NCBI RefSeq assembly: GCF_004359575.1
Contig: NZ_SCWF01000001.1
Location: 62,001 to 126,000 of the forward strand
Direction of reading: 5' to 3'
Source of the DNA: Macrococcus bovicus
GTDB taxonomy: Bacteria; Bacillota; Bacilli; Staphylococcales; Staphylococcaceae
DNA length: 64,000 bases
Of the stretch, positions 26,581 through 36,487 are shown piece by piece; positions within the stretch are counted from its first letter, which is position 1, and each line of letters opens with the position of its first letter. The position numbers and the translations under genes were made by a program. Under the pieces are notes generated by a model. The model was not told the origin of the DNA and did no database searches. It saw only the letters and a list, made by a program, of their open reading frames with translations.

Positions 26581-26801
26581 TAAAAATGACGCCATTCTTC
26601 ATAGGCATGAAAGAGGTCATCAAATACGGATAGATTCATAGCCATCGTACCATAGTTTTCAATATAGTCGGATAATTCGTGATAAGACTGCGCCTGTTTA
26701 GGAAACATCAGGTCAGCAAAAACAGCCTCAGCAAACAGCCCTTCCGCATCATTCGAGCCTCTAAGCGTCAGGACATACTGATAGAAGGAATGGTCTTTCA
26801 T
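26580..26801 (-). CDS. yozE: YozE family SAM-like protein
   Basis: 73 residues. MKDHSFYQYVLTLRG and the central VFADLMFPKQAQSYHELSDYIE pattern (quoted in part) are characteristic of YozE/UPF0346, a small three-helix SAM-like fold of unknown function. ATG overlaps the crr stop by one base (TAATG), so it is coupled to it. Last gene before a terminator. Confidence 0.88.
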   Translation of the reverse strand: MKDHSFYQYVLTLRGSNDAEGLFAEAVFADLMFPKQAQSYHELSDYIENYGTMAMNLSVFDDLFHAYEEWRHF

Positions 26802-27298
26802 TACTGCGCAACCACTTTTGCGACCGTTGTCTCTCCTCTGACCAATGAACCTTGCGCCACAATATCAAACTGCTCGACTACATCGCCATTCGTGATGATA
26901 ATCGGCGAAATCGTAGAAGACGCCTTTTCCTTGATCAGACTGATATCAAACTCAAGCAGTTCGTCTCCTGCCTGAACTTTATCGCCGACGCTGACTTTTG
27001 TGTTAAAACCTTCGCCGTTCATGGCAACGGTCTCCAGCCCGACGTGAATCAGAATTTCAACGTCGTTGGCGGCTTTGACACCGATTGCATGCTTCGTCGG
27101 GAAGACATTGATGATTTCGCCGTCTACAGGTGAGACAACAAGGCCTTCTGACGGCTCAATGCCGAAACCATCACCCATCATTTTCTGAGCAAATACCGGG
27201 TCAGGAATCGATTCAATCTGCACATATTGCCCTGAAATCGGCGCTTTAATCTCGATATCTTTAGTGGCTTTCTCTTTACCGAATAGTTTTTTGAACAT
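26801..27298 (-). CDS. crr: PTS glucose-type enzyme IIA component
   Basis: 165 residues. Cytosolic phosphocarrier that takes phosphate from HPr and gives it to EIIB of glucose-family permeases. Phosphorylated His in ILIHVGLETV (about residue 92) and its partner His in PTKHAIGVKA (about 77). Standalone, without EIIBC, as in staphylococcal crr. Follows msrB by 12 bases and is followed by yozE. Confidence 0.94.
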   Translation of the reverse strand: MFKKLFGKEKATKDIEIKAPISGQYVQIESIPDPVFAQKMMGDGFGIEPSEGLVVSPVDGEIINVFPTKHAIGVKAANDVEILIHVGLETVAMNGEGFNTKVSVGDKVQAGDELLEFDISLIKEKASSTISPIIITNGDVVEQFDIVAQGSLVRGETTVAKVVAQ

Positions 27299-27310
27299 TA
27301 AAACCTCTCC

Positions 27311-27739
27311 TTAATGTTTAAAATGATTAACCATATCCTTATACCCTAATTCCTCGAGTTTATCATACGGGATAAACTGAATGGCCGCTGAGTTGATACA
27401 GTAGCGCAGACCCCCTGTTTCTTTCGGTCCATCATTGAAGACATGGCCTAAGTGACTGTTGGCACTTTCACTGCGGACTTCTGTTCGCAGCATACCGTGA
27501 GATTTATCGACAAGTTCAATAATCTCCTCATCGTTCAATGCTTTGGAGAAGCTTGGCCAGCCGCAGCTTGAATCAAACTTCTCCTCAGAAGTGAAAAGAG
27601 GCTTGCCACTGATTTTGTCCACATAGATCCCTTTCTCAAAATGATTCCAGTATTCATTCTGGAAAGGGGGTTCTGTGCCGTTCTGCTGCGTCACGATATA
27701 TTCCATGTCATTTAAATCATCAATCTTCTTTTTCAGCAT
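27311..27739 (-). CDS. msrB: Peptide-methionine (R)-S-oxide reductase MsrB
   Basis: 142 residues. Reduces Met-R-sulfoxide. The catalytic Cys is within [11 protein letters not shown] (about residue 117) and the resolving-Cys region is at SSCGWPSF (about 58-65). The zinc-binding CxxC pairs of many MsrBs are absent, as is common in staphylococcal copies. Overlaps msrA by 20 bases, indicating joint translation. Confidence 0.94.
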   Translation of the reverse strand: MLKKKIDDLNDMEYIVTQQNGTEPPFQNEYWNHFEKGIYVDKISGKPLFTSEEKFDSSCGWPSFSKALNDEEIIELVDKSHGMLRTEVRSESANSHLGHVFNDGPKETGGLRYCINSAAIQFIPYDKLEELGYKDMVNHFKH

Positions 27740-28259
27740 CTGAATTCCCCCAATGTTTTTCGATGAACGCTTTACGGCCGGAACGTTCCTGGAAGTTCTG
27801 ATAATGTGCCGGATCTTTCAGGTAATAATCCTGGTGGTAGTCTTCTGCAGGATAGAAGTTTTTATAAGGTAGAACCGGCGTCACAATTTTACCGCTGAAG
27901 ATCTGTTTGGCGTCCAGTTCAGCAATCAATGCCTCTGCCGTCTCTTTCTGTTCTTCATCATGGTAAAAAATAGCAGGTTCATAACTTTCACCGCGGTCAT
28001 AGAACTGACCTTTAGCATCAGTCGGATCAAAGGTCTTGAAGAATACTTCCAGTACTTCGCGGTAGGAAATGACCGACTCATCAAACGTAATCTGGACTGC
28101 TTCTCTGTGGCCGGTTGTATTCGAACAAACTTCCTTATAGGTAGGATTCTCTACGTGTCCACCGCTGTAGCCTGAAATCACACTTTCTACACCATCATAC
28201 TGATGAAAGGGTTTAACGAGGCACCAGAAACAGCCGCCTGCAAGTGTTGCTTTTGTCAT
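27720..28259 (-). CDS. msrA: Peptide-methionine (S)-S-oxide reductase MsrA
   Basis: 179 residues. The catalytic motif GCFWC is at residues 10-14. GAGGAG spacing favours ATG 28259 over the GTG at 28268, which lies in the ribosome binding site. [11 protein letters not shown] and GHREAVQ are family motifs. Works with MsrB in repair of oxidised proteins. Starts 5 bases after the ypmS stop. Confidence 0.95.
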   Translation of the reverse strand: MTKATLAGGCFWCLVKPFHQYDGVESVISGYSGGHVENPTYKEVCSNTTGHREAVQITFDESVISYREVLEVFFKTFDPTDAKGQFYDRGESYEPAIFYHDEEQKETAEALIAELDAKQIFSGKIVTPVLPYKNFYPAEDYHQDYYLKDPAHYQNFQERSGRKAFIEKHWGNSDAEKED

Positions 28260-28264
28260 GAACT

Positions 28265-28795
28265 TCACTCCTCTTCTATTTTAAAATGCCAGCCCGACTG
28301 ATCGATGGCGGTCAGCATCAGTTTCACGCCTGACAGCTGGACCGGTTCCAGCTGATAGTAGAAACATCGATGGGTCACGTCAAGCTCGACGCCGTCCGGC
28401 AGATCTCCGAACTGTCTGACAAGATTCAGCTTCTGCTTATCAGAGAGTTTGAGACCACCAATTTCAATCTCTTCTATATCGAGTCTGAGTCTATTATCGC
28501 CAATCGCTACAGGTGTCGTCAAAATATTTGTTTCAATATTCAGACTAAGAAAGGTGGACTGCTGGTCAATCAGCAGTTTATCGCCTCTAAGTGTCAGCTT
28601 CATGTCCTCTGTGCCTCTCTCTGCAATAGCGCCCGCCACCAGTTTCGGTGGCAGCACTACGGAGCCGGCCTCTGACGTATCCTGAACTTTGATCGCCGGC
28701 GGTTCAGCGTTAAGCACTGTCATCAGATAGAGCATGGCGCCGAGCAGCAGAACAGAGACTGCAACAGCATAGCCCTTAAGAACGAAGTGCTTCAT
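28265..28795 (-). CDS. ypmS: YpmS family lipid-associated membrane protein (DUF2140)
   Basis: 176 residues. One N-terminal membrane helix (about residues 8-26), then an extracellular beta-rich domain. The IEIGGLKLSDKQK and LPDGVELD patterns match DUF2140/YpmS. Function unknown. Its neighbour is a lysophospholipid acyltransferase, overlapping by 20 bases, hinting at lipid or envelope work. Confidence 0.75.
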   Translation of the reverse strand: MKHFVLKGYAVAVSVLLLGAMLYLMTVLNAEPPAIKVQDTSEAGSVVLPPKLVAGAIAERGTEDMKLTLRGDKLLIDQQSTFLSLNIETNILTTPVAIGDNRLRLDIEEIEIGGLKLSDKQKLNLVRQFGDLPDGVELDVTHRCFYYQLEPVQLSGVKLMLTAIDQSGWHFKIEEE

Positions 28796-29497
28796 CTATT
28801 CTCGCTCTGACCAGCTGTCCTACTTCGTCCAGGGAATGGTCATTGAAAACCGTGGCAGGTACAGGATCAAGCAGCTGAACTTTGACATGACCGGGCACCA
28901 TGCGTTTACTGTTATATTTCTCCATAAGGGCTGCCGTCCCCGAAATAGCCACAGGTACGATATCCACACCGGCAGATTTCGCTATTTTCAGTCCGCCTGC
29001 CTTGAATTCCTGCAGACCTTGACCTTTACTGCGATGCCCTTCCGGAAAAATCAGCAGATTATGGCCTTCTTTAAGAGAAGCGACACCGTCTTTAATCATC
29101 TGCAGACTGGAACGACGATTTGAACGGTCCAGATAAATACAGTTCAGCTGCATCATCCACTCATCCAGAAATGGGATATCCTTCACTTCAATTTTAGAGA
29201 CAAAGCCGAATGGTTTGTCAATCGCATGCACGAGCACGGGAATGTCAAAGTTCCCCTCATGATTGCTGATGAAGAGCACTGGTTTATCGTCATTGACGTT
29301 ATGTCCAGTGACTTCAACCGTCACATCCGCGGAATCGAGAATCCGCCCTGCCCATTTTTTGGCCATCATCGTGATATAGGTGTCCTGCACGTGCACAGTC
29401 GGCAATCTTTCTTTCTGGTTTTTCATGTGCTGAAGCTTCGTCGTTGCCAGTGCGGCATAACCGATAATAATACCCACTGTCCGTATTAATCTGAACA

Positions 29498-29498
<1 letters not shown>
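28776..29498 (-). CDS. plsC: 1-acyl-sn-glycerol-3-phosphate acyltransferase (PlsC type)
   Basis: 240 residues. Acyl acceptor motif SNHEGNFD (NHxxxxD, about residues 77-84) and FPEGHRSKG (about 151-159) identify a glycerophospholipid acyltransferase that makes phosphatidic acid at the membrane. Short hydrophobic N-terminus. Start overlaps dfrA stop by one base (TAATG). AAGGAG precedes the ATG. Confidence 0.92.
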
Positions 29499-30935
<1,437 letters not shown>

Positions 30936-30970
30936 AGACGTCACCTCTTTTAAATTTGATGGGGATGGCT

Positions 30971-30976
30971 TATAAT
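30971..30976 (+). promoter_or_regulatory. -10 element for the small plus-strand transcript
   Basis: A perfect TATAAT lies 33 bases before the small ORF and points away from thyA. I do not see a strong -35 in front. Confidence 0.45.
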
Positions 30977-31009
30977 AAAGTTATTATGACGTGAAACGGG
31001 GGTTCTCAC

Positions 31010-31084
31010 ATGCAAGAAATGATGATTGTTTCAGGTTTATTCCTACTTTTAGCTTATATGATCAGTATGATGATCACTGAATAA
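31010..31084 (+). CDS. 24-residue hydrophobic peptide
   Basis: ATG at 31010 after a G-rich site (GGGGG, eight bases upstream). The peptide is Met/Leu/Ile-rich with one short membrane segment ([11 protein letters not shown]) and ends in ITE. A -10 element precedes it and a hairpin follows directly, so it appears to be a real short gene. Family not recognised. Its last 36 bases overlap the end of the convergent methyltransferase gene. Confidence 0.5.
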   Translation: MQEMMIVSGLFLLLAYMISMMITE

Positions 31085-31870
31085 GTCGCTCCGGCGGCTT
31101 TTTTTGATGCCGAAATGACTCTTGGTGCTCTTTCTGACCTTGACGTCAAAATCAAAGCGCTCAAAAAGCGGGCTTCTGAAATGTGCCTTCAAGATGAGGC
31201 AGCGGCTGTACTTTACTAGGTAGCGGATGAAATCTTCATTGCGGCTCTCCGGCAGCACGCGGTGCAGGACTGCCATCCCTGACTGCTGGTCTATCGTCTC
31301 TTCAAACATCGGATCGGCATAGACAATATCAGCAGCTTGCAGACACTCTGCGTCAGCGGTCCCGTAATGAAAGACAATTCTTTCCTGCAGTGCAGGATGA
31401 TGCTGACCGATGCCCTCCGATATGACGAAATAAATAAGCGGATGGCGTTCAAACGCATGGAAGTGACTTTGTGTCAGGACACTGGCCATCAGGACAAGGT
31501 CATTCCCCATCCCCATCGTTGAATCCACAATAGTCAGCCGGTCACTTGTCTCCACCTGCATGATGTCTATCAAGGGTGGCATCTCATGCCGTCTTTCAAA
31601 TGCCTTTATTTTGAAGCGGGTTGTATTCTCATGATAAACAATTTTGGAGTCGCTGTCGAAATAAAGCTGCGGCAGCTGATGACTGATGACAATGAGAGGG
31701 GTGGCGTCCACCCTGAAGAAATCCCGGATGGTCTTCTTGCCGCGCGTTACGATTTCGACTTCGACCCCTATGGCGCGCAGCTTGCCGGCAGCCTGCTCGA
31801 TATGTGAAAAAATCACATCATCTGTTTTGACAGGTGATGTGATTCTGACTTTAGTGGCAGTGTTCATCAA
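31049..31870 (-). CDS. Class I SAM-dependent methyltransferase (YpiP/RsmJ-like)
   Basis: 273 residues. A SAM-binding core is visible: [16 protein letters not shown] (about 113-128, motif I), HAFERHP (about 139, acidic loop) and the catalytic-type motif VYADPMFEE (DPxF, about 186-194). This resembles RsmJ, which modifies 16S rRNA, and B. subtilis YpiP; the substrate here is unproven. The C-terminal tail ([13 protein letters not shown]) runs through the terminator of the opposing small gene. Overlaps brxA by 20 bases. Confidence 0.75.
   Translation of the reverse strand: MMNTATKVRITSPVKTDDVIFSHIEQAAGKLRAIGVEVEIVTRGKKTIRDFFRVDATPLIVISHQLPQLYFDSDSKIVYHENTTRFKIKAFERRHEMPPLIDIMQVETSDRLTIVDSTMGMGNDLVLMASVLTQSHFHAFERHPLIYFVISEGIGQHHPALQERIVFHYGTADAECLQAADIVYADPMFEETIDQQSGMAVLHRVLPESRNEDFIRYLVKYSRCLILKAHFRSPLFERFDFDVKVRKSTKSHFGIKKSRRSDLFSDHHTDHIS
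31087..31110 (+). terminator. Terminator of the small ORF, inside the methyltransferase gene
   Basis: A GC-rich short stem (AGTCGC with GCGGCT around TCCG) followed by seven T. It lies within the last codons of the methyltransferase on the other strand. Confidence 0.6.
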
Positions 31871-32288
31871 ATGCGTCTTTAAGATCCATCGCTATTTCTT
31901 CGACATGGCGGCCTTCAATATGAAGTCTCGGCATGAAATAGACGAGTTCTTTACCTTTGAAGAGCGCCATTGAAGGGCTGGACGGTTCCTGTCCGATATA
32001 TTCACGCATTTTTGCGGTCGCTTCACGTTCCTGTCCCGCAAAGACCGTGACTGAATGATCCGGCTTATGGTCATTCTGAGTGGCCACTGCGACTGCTGCT
32101 GGACGGGCAAGACCAGCGGCACAGCCACAGACAGAGTTGACGACTACAAAAGTCGTCGCGTCTTCCTGGACCCCGTTAAAATAATCTTCCACTGCTTCAG
32201 GTGTCTCCAGACTGACAAAGCCTTCAGTTGTCAATTGCTCGCGCATCGGTCTTGCCATCTGCTTCATATAATCTTCATATGCATTCAT
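31851..32288 (-). CDS. brxA: Bacilliredoxin BrxA (YphP family)
   Basis: 145 residues, thioredoxin-like fold with the CGC active site in [13 protein letters not shown] (about residues 53-55). Removes bacillithiol from S-bacillithiolated proteins, which fits the presence of bshA in this window. ATG overlaps the cvfC stop (TAATG). Confidence 0.92.
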   Translation of the reverse strand: MNAYEDYMKQMARPMREQLTTEGFVSLETPEAVEDYFNGVQEDATTFVVVNSVCGCAAGLARPAAVAVATQNDHKPDHSVTVFAGQEREATAKMREYIGQEPSSPSMALFKGKELVYFMPRLHIEGRHVEEIAMDLKDAFDEHCH

Positions 32289-33400
32289 TATTTTTCCTCC
32301 TTATTGCGGTTGGCAATCTGTTTCCAGACTGAGCCTACAGCCGCTTCACCTTTTTCTATTCGTTCTTTCGCCATGCGTGCCTGCAGGCTGACTTCAAATG
32401 CCGGATCGTCCAGATGCTCAGCCAGATAAGGCAGACTTGTCTCGTCGCCTTCATCATAAATGAACATCGCTGCACGCCATCTCACTGTCGCCTTAGAGTC
32501 ACTCAGTGCTTCGTGCATGACAGGCAGGCTCTCCTTGAATCCAAGATCGCTGAGTGTATCACCTGCTGTACGTCTGACAGTCAGATTCTTATCCTGCATG
32601 GCTTCATGCAGCAAGGGCAGAACCTTGTCTGTTCCAATCATGCCGAGAAACACAATACCCAGTCGTCTGAGCTGGGGTTTCTCATCCTGCATTACAGCGG
32701 CAAGCAGCGGCAGATCCTCCACTGTCGGTTCCGGAAAATGATCGAGCAGACGGTAGCGTGTCTGCCAGTCAGCGGCCTTGTATTCATCAAGTGTAAAGCG
32801 CTGCAGTTCTTTCGGCTGCACTTTGTAATCAAGTGCCAGTCCTTCAGTCACCAGCTCCTGCAGTCTTTGCGGCGGAAACAGGGCTTCTACTTCCTCCTGC
32901 ACAGAGCTGATGATGTCTTCCACCTCACCATATCTGACCCCAAACGGCAGCCATTTACGCAGGAAGACGACGTTGTCATCCTCTTTCTGTGCACTCAGCA
33001 TCGCATCAATAAAGCGGACATCCAGCTGCTTCCGCTTCTCACCTGCCTGACTCTTCACTTTGATCTGATAAGGAATCTGCTTGAAAGTCAGCAGTTCAAC
33101 CTGATGCTCACCCGTATCGATCTGAATGACCGGCTCAGCATTTTCCGCAGCATCAAAGACCTGATTGATCTGGTTGATGAGTGTTTCCCATTCTGCTTGC
33201 GGCGCTTTATCGACCGCGATGAAATCGATGACATGGAAGACGGATTTCACCCCTTCAATCTCCAGCAGCTCATTGATGAAGGCAGGATTCTTCCGATCTA
33301 TCTCGCGGTACGTCTGACTCTTATTATCGTCCCGCTTGAAATCGAGAACAATTTTCATCGTATTCGGACTCGGTGTCGGTTCTATTTTTATGATTTTCAT
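32288..33400 (-). CDS. cvfC: Conserved virulence factor C, HEAT-repeat protein
   Basis: 370 residues from ATG 33400, preceded by AAGGAG; the open frame reaches 33451 but that part overlaps the upstream zinc-finger gene. N-terminal scaffold NifU-like domain (about 1-90, starting [16 protein letters not shown]), a middle region, and C-terminal HEAT-like repeats (about 240-360, e.g. [39 protein letters not shown]). S. aureus CvfC influences virulence gene expression; mechanism unknown. Confidence 0.9.
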   Translation of the reverse strand: MKIIKIEPTPSPNTMKIVLDFKRDDNKSQTYREIDRKNPAFINELLEIEGVKSVFHVIDFIAVDKAPQAEWETLINQINQVFDAAENAEPVIQIDTGEHQVELLTFKQIPYQIKVKSQAGEKRKQLDVRFIDAMLSAQKEDDNVVFLRKWLPFGVRYGEVEDIISSVQEEVEALFPPQRLQELVTEGLALDYKVQPKELQRFTLDEYKAADWQTRYRLLDHFPEPTVEDLPLLAAVMQDEKPQLRRLGIVFLGMIGTDKVLPLLHEAMQDKNLTVRRTAGDTLSDLGFKESLPVMHEALSDSKATVRWRAAMFIYDEGDETSLPYLAEHLDDPAFEVSLQARMAKERIEKGEAAVGSVWKQIANRNKEEK

Positions 33401-33410
33401 CGTCTTCTCC

Positions 33411-33584
33411 TTATTGAAGATTATTGCCCCATTGCTTGATCTGCAGACCAACTGAGCATTTGGATATACAGTAATGATGTGCCTTCGTCTTGCTTTCCTG
33501 GCGCAGCGTTTGTTTAATCAGACATTGGTGACAATAATGGTCTTCAAGCTGATTGATTTTGTGGACGGTGTCAATCATCCTCAT
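33411..33584 (-). CDS. Small zinc-finger protein (C2HCIx2C type)
   Basis: 57 residues, ATG at 33584 after GAGGTGA. Two cysteine pairs, CHQC (about residues 18-21) and HYCISKC (about 38-44), followed by SVGLQIKQWG: exactly the HYCI-x2-C pattern of the zf-C2HCIx2C family found beside cvfC in Bacillales. Likely binds zinc; role unknown. Stop codon is 10 bases before cvfC, so it heads the zf-cvfC-brxA-methyltransferase operon. Confidence 0.78.
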   Translation of the reverse strand: MRMIDTVHKINQLEDHYCHQCLIKQTLRQESKTKAHHYCISKCSVGLQIKQWGNNLQ

Positions 33585-33654
33585 ATTCTCACCTCATTCC
33601 TATTATAGGCACAAACAACTAGACTTTCAAACAGTCCGTCTACAAATAAAAGGC

Positions 33655-33683
33655 TTGTCTAAAGACGCGCCATCCCCTATAAT
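33655..33683 (+). promoter_or_regulatory. Promoter of the queuosine precursor transporter gene
   Basis: -35 TTGTCT (33655-33660), 17-bp spacer, -10 TATAAT (33678-33683). Start near 33690 leaves under 30 bases of leader, so there is no room for a preQ1 riboswitch. Confidence 0.7.
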
Positions 33684-33717
33684 TGTAAAGTTGAAATTTA
33701 AGAGAGGAGGTACACAG

Positions 33718-34398
33718 ATGACAAATGAAATTTGGGCGGTTGTCGCCTTTCTCGCCACCTTCATCCTGCTTGTGCTCATGTACCGTCTATACGGAAAGAA
33801 CGGACTCTTCGTCTGGGTCGCTATCGGCACGGTCATCGCCAATATACAGGTGACAAAAACCGTTGAAATCTTCGGCATCACTGCAACCCTCGGCAATGTC
33901 TTATTCGCATCGATTTATCTGGCCACTGACCTGCTGAATGATATATACGGCCGTGCGACTGCCAAGAAAGCAGTATGGCTCGGTTTTGCATCTGTCATCG
34001 TCATGGTCGTCCTGATGTCTATCTCACTGGCCTTCACGCCGGCTGAGTCAGATATCGCCCAGGACAGCATGCAGACGCTCTTCGGCCTGGTGCCGAGAAT
34101 TGCCATCGGTTCTATCATCGCCTATATTATCGGTCAGTATATCGATGTCTACATCTTCAACTGGATTAAGAAGCGTTTTTCAAGCGACCGGACATTCTAC
34201 ATCAGAGCTTACGGCAGCACCACCATCAGCTCCCTCATCGATACTGCATTATTCTCGATCATCGCATTTTACGGTGTTATGCCGGGTGCAGTCGTCTTTG
34301 AGATCTTTGTGACGACCTACTTATTCAAGCTGATGACTACACTCCTGAACGTCCCGTTCGGCTATATCGCGAAATCCTTCGCCAAGGACGTCGACTGA
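33718..34398 (+). CDS. Queuosine precursor transporter (YhhQ/QPTR family)
   Basis: 226 residues from ATG 33718 after AGAGGAGG. About six membrane helices; the TDLLNDIYGRATAKKAVWLG stretch (about residues 67-86) is the vitamin-uptake-like signature of the VUT_1/YhhQ family. Imports queuosine precursors such as preQ1 for tRNA modification. Gene ends one base before the next start, so it forms an operon with the RNase H-like gene. Confidence 0.88.
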   Translation: MTNEIWAVVAFLATFILLVLMYRLYGKNGLFVWVAIGTVIANIQVTKTVEIFGITATLGNVLFASIYLATDLLNDIYGRATAKKAVWLGFASVIVMVVLMSISLAFTPAESDIAQDSMQTLFGLVPRIAIGSIIAYIIGQYIDVYIFNWIKKRFSSDRTFYIRAYGSTTISSLIDTALFSIIAFYGVMPGAVVFEIFVTTYLFKLMTTLLNVPFGYIAKSFAKDVD

Positions 34399-34399
34399 T

Positions 34400-34786
34400 A
34401 TGGCGCAGATCTTCATCGATGCGGCGACCAGACAGAATCCCTTTGAATCAAGTATCGGTTACGTCATCAGGACAGATGACTCAGTACTTGAATTCGGACA
34501 GTATTTAGGTGAGATGGAGAACCACGAAGCGGAATGGAACAGTCTGATTGAGGCGTTGAAGCAAGCACTGGCACTGAATATCACATCCGTCATCCTGAAA
34601 TCAGATTCCAGGATTGTCGTTGATTCCATCAATAAGAACTTCGTCAAGAACCCTAAGTTCAAGCCTTACCTTAAAGCCTATCAGCAGCTTGAAAATCAGT
34701 TCGACTTACTCATTATCGACTGGATACCCCGTGACCAGAACAAGCATGCAGATCACGTGGCAAGACATTATCTTAAACAGCAATAG
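34400..34786 (+). CDS. RNase HI-like (RVT_3) protein
   Basis: 128 residues. RNase H fold: first Asp in QIFIDAAT (about residue 6), Glu in HEAEWNSLIEAL (about 44), Asp in ILKSDSRIVVDSI (about 68), last acidic in QNKHADHVAR (about 118). All catalytic carboxylates appear present, so it may cleave RNA in RNA-DNA hybrids. Co-transcribed with the transporter. Confidence 0.85.
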   Translation: MAQIFIDAATRQNPFESSIGYVIRTDDSVLEFGQYLGEMENHEAEWNSLIEALKQALALNITSVILKSDSRIVVDSINKNFVKNPKFKPYLKAYQQLENQFDLLIIDWIPRDQNKHADHVARHYLKQQ

Positions 34787-34810
34787 GACGCCTCGGCGTC
34801 CTATTTTTAA
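34783..34810 (+). terminator. Terminator after the RNase HI-like gene
   Basis: 10-bp GC-rich stem (34783-34792 with 34795-34804) followed by T5. Confidence 0.85.
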
Positions 34811-34869
34811 TGTAAGTATTTTCATTCATTATTATTCAGAATAAAATGAACTCAAATTAGTCACTTATC

Positions 34870-34932
34870 TTATAAATCTTTAAGTTTTATACTACCTTGT
34901 TCCAGCTTAGCTATGGACTCTGTTAATATTTT
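34870..34932 (-). pseudogene. Remnant of a Phd/YefM antitoxin C-terminus
   Basis: A 20-codon frame just after an in-frame stop reads KILTESIAKLEQGSIKLKDL and ends in TAA. The pattern SI-x2-LE-x-G-x-(V/I)K-x-K-(E/D)-L matches the C-terminus of the intact YefM encoded at 36758-37006 (ESIENLERGNVKTKEILI). No start, no ribosome binding site. Likely debris of a former antitoxin gene. Confidence 0.4.
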
Positions 34933-34939
34933 TTATTAG

Positions 34940-35255
34940 CTAGATTTTAATGCAAATAAATTGTTTCGATAATTCTGCAGCTACCACACTTCCATCTTTA
35001 GTAAGACCTACAGAAGGATAACTTCCACAAGAAATGAAAACAATATTCTCCCGCTCGCTTATATCACATTGATTATATTTATTGTCATCTGCTGCTCTCA
35101 CTCTTCCTTCTGAAGTTAATCCAAAAGAATGGATATAACCGCGTTGCATTGTTTGTTTTTATTACGATCAAAAGCCCTCACAGATAAACCATCATTTATC
35201 ATTATCACATGCCTAGAACCTGCAGCTAATCGATTGTTCACTTTATGATTTAACA
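34940..35255 (-). pseudogene. RCC1-repeat protein, frameshifted fragment
   Basis: Two frames give consecutive RCC1-type repeat pieces. From TTG 35255 (after GAGGTG): LAAGSRHVIMINDGLSVRAF..NKNKQCN; then a shift of frame near 35150; then GYIHSFGLTSEGRVRAADD, NKYNQCDISERENIVFIS and GLTKDGSVVAA. In complete proteins the repeat (GLKSDGTVVAVGDNxYGQCNVSxW) is continuous, so about a third of a repeat is deleted at the junction. Intact relatives are long bacterial RCC1 proteins of unknown function. Clearly degraded. Confidence 0.65.
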
Positions 35256-35402
35256 AGTAGCACCTCTATTCATTTTTCCAGCGGACATGTAAAGTTTCAA
35301 CTCATTATAAGAATTTTAAATTTTTGAAAAATAGATTAAATAAATGTTGCTCTCAATTTTGAGATTCGATAATAAATTATCAAATTAAAATATTTTATTA
35401 TT

Positions 35403-35459
35403 CAGTTGAACTGTATAACAAAATCTGTTATTCTTTTAGTAAGTTCAACTGACTAGTCA
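35403..35459. promoter_or_regulatory. Promoter/operator region of the PadR gene
   Basis: Two 10-base arms, CAGTTGAACT (35403-35412) and AGTTCAACTG (35442-35451), form a perfect inverted repeat around a TTGAAC-N16-TTATTC promoter candidate. A separate perfect palindrome, TGACTAGTCA, lies at 35450-35459. PadR-type regulators usually repress their own gene from such sites. Binding is inferred. Confidence 0.5.
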
Positions 35460-35478
35460 AACTGAATGAGGAGAAATT

Positions 35479-35781
35479 ATGAAACATAAACTTTTACCCT
35501 TATCTGAAACTATGCACTATATTTTACTCGCATTACGTACACCGAAACATGGCTATGCTATTATGCAGGAAGTTCAGGATATGAGCGAGATGACCGTGAT
35601 ACTGGCTCCTGGCACTCTTTATGGAGCATTGGATAACCTATCAAAGCATCACTGGATTAAACAGATTGATATCATAGATAGACGTAAAATCTATCATATT
35701 ACTCACGAAGGATTAAACGTTTTAGAACATGAAAAAAATCGATTAAATCATATTTTATCTCTGTATGAAATGGAGGATTAA
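35479..35781 (+). CDS. PadR family transcriptional regulator
   Basis: 100 residues, winged helix of the PadR type: LSETMHYILLALRTPKHGYAI at the start (quoted in part), LAPGTLYGALDNLSKHHWI for the recognition helix and the wing. Dimer-forming C-terminal helix is short (subfamily s2). GAGGAG before the ATG. Immediately followed (2 bases) by a DUF2812 protein, a very common pairing where PadR represses the membrane partner gene. Confidence 0.9.
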   Translation: MKHKLLPLSETMHYILLALRTPKHGYAIMQEVQDMSEMTVILAPGTLYGALDNLSKHHWIKQIDIIDRRKIYHITHEGLNVLEHEKNRLNHILSLYEMED

Positions 35782-35783
35782 TA

Positions 35784-36374
35784 ATGAAAATAACAAAATG
35801 GTTTCTTGATCCCATAAAGCAGGAAGAATGGCTGAATCATATTTTGTCCCAAGGTTATTATCTGGTTGAGAAATCAACTCTTGATAGATATACCTTTGCG
35901 AAGACAAAAGAGGATTATGTGATTAGATTGGATTATCAGGATCATCTTTCAGTGAAGGATTATAAAGAATATTTGATTATTCACGAAGATATGGGATGGG
36001 TATTAGTCAGTGGCAGCAGATTGACAGGCATTCACATCTGGCAACGACTCCGTTCAGGAAACGATGTACTAAACTCTGATAGTTTCTCTAAAGTTCAATA
36101 CTATAAAAGAATGATGAACTATACTGGTATGATGGTCATTCTTTTTCTATTCTACTATTATTTGAGCGCACCTTATTTTAACGGTTTATTCTTAACGCCC
36201 GGGTTGTGGAAGATGCCAGCAGATATGTTCTGGAAAGCGTTTCTGTTTGAATTGCCCTTCGCTTTACTGCGGATATCATTTCCAATTTTATTGATTATAT
36301 TCATCTTCTTCTTTTCGAATAGCTATTATAAATTCTATAAATTGAAGAAGGACGCTGAATCAAATCTGAATTAA
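35784..36374 (+). CDS. DUF2812 membrane protein
   Basis: 196 residues. N-terminal cytosolic DUF2812 domain (about 1-105; MKITKWF, EEWLNHILSQGYYL and GWVLVSGSRLTGIHIW are typical) and two to three membrane helices (about 112-130, 150-185). Function unknown; homologues are regulated by PadR and thought to respond to envelope or drug stress. AGGAGG precedes the ATG, inside the end of the PadR gene. Confidence 0.82.
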   Translation: MKITKWFLDPIKQEEWLNHILSQGYYLVEKSTLDRYTFAKTKEDYVIRLDYQDHLSVKDYKEYLIIHEDMGWVLVSGSRLTGIHIWQRLRSGNDVLNSDSFSKVQYYKRMMNYTGMMVILFLFYYYLSAPYFNGLFLTPGLWKMPADMFWKAFLFELPFALLRISFPILLIIFIFFFSNSYYKFYKLKKDAESNLN

Positions 36375-36385
36375 AGAAAAAGTTA

Positions 36386-36422
36386 AAAGAGGCAGACAAG
36401 TAAATTGTCTGCCTCTTTTTCT
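36386..36422 (+). terminator. Terminator after the PadR/DUF2812 operon
   Basis: 14-bp perfect stem (36386-36399 with 36405-36418), five-base loop and T5. Confidence 0.88.
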
Positions 36423-36487
36423 AAGAAATTAATATATGTCATTATAGCGCTGAGTGAAATAAGTTTGTCTCCATTTTATCGGCCTAA

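Noticed and set aside
32414-33439. 341-codon plus-strand frame opposite cvfC
   Set aside because: Long only because the cvfC codon pattern keeps this antisense frame open; Cys/His/Ile-rich without any family likeness.
33601-33717. preQ1 riboswitch ahead of the queuosine precursor transporter
   Set aside because: The predicted transcript start leaves fewer than 30 bases of leader and no preQ1 aptamer pattern is present.
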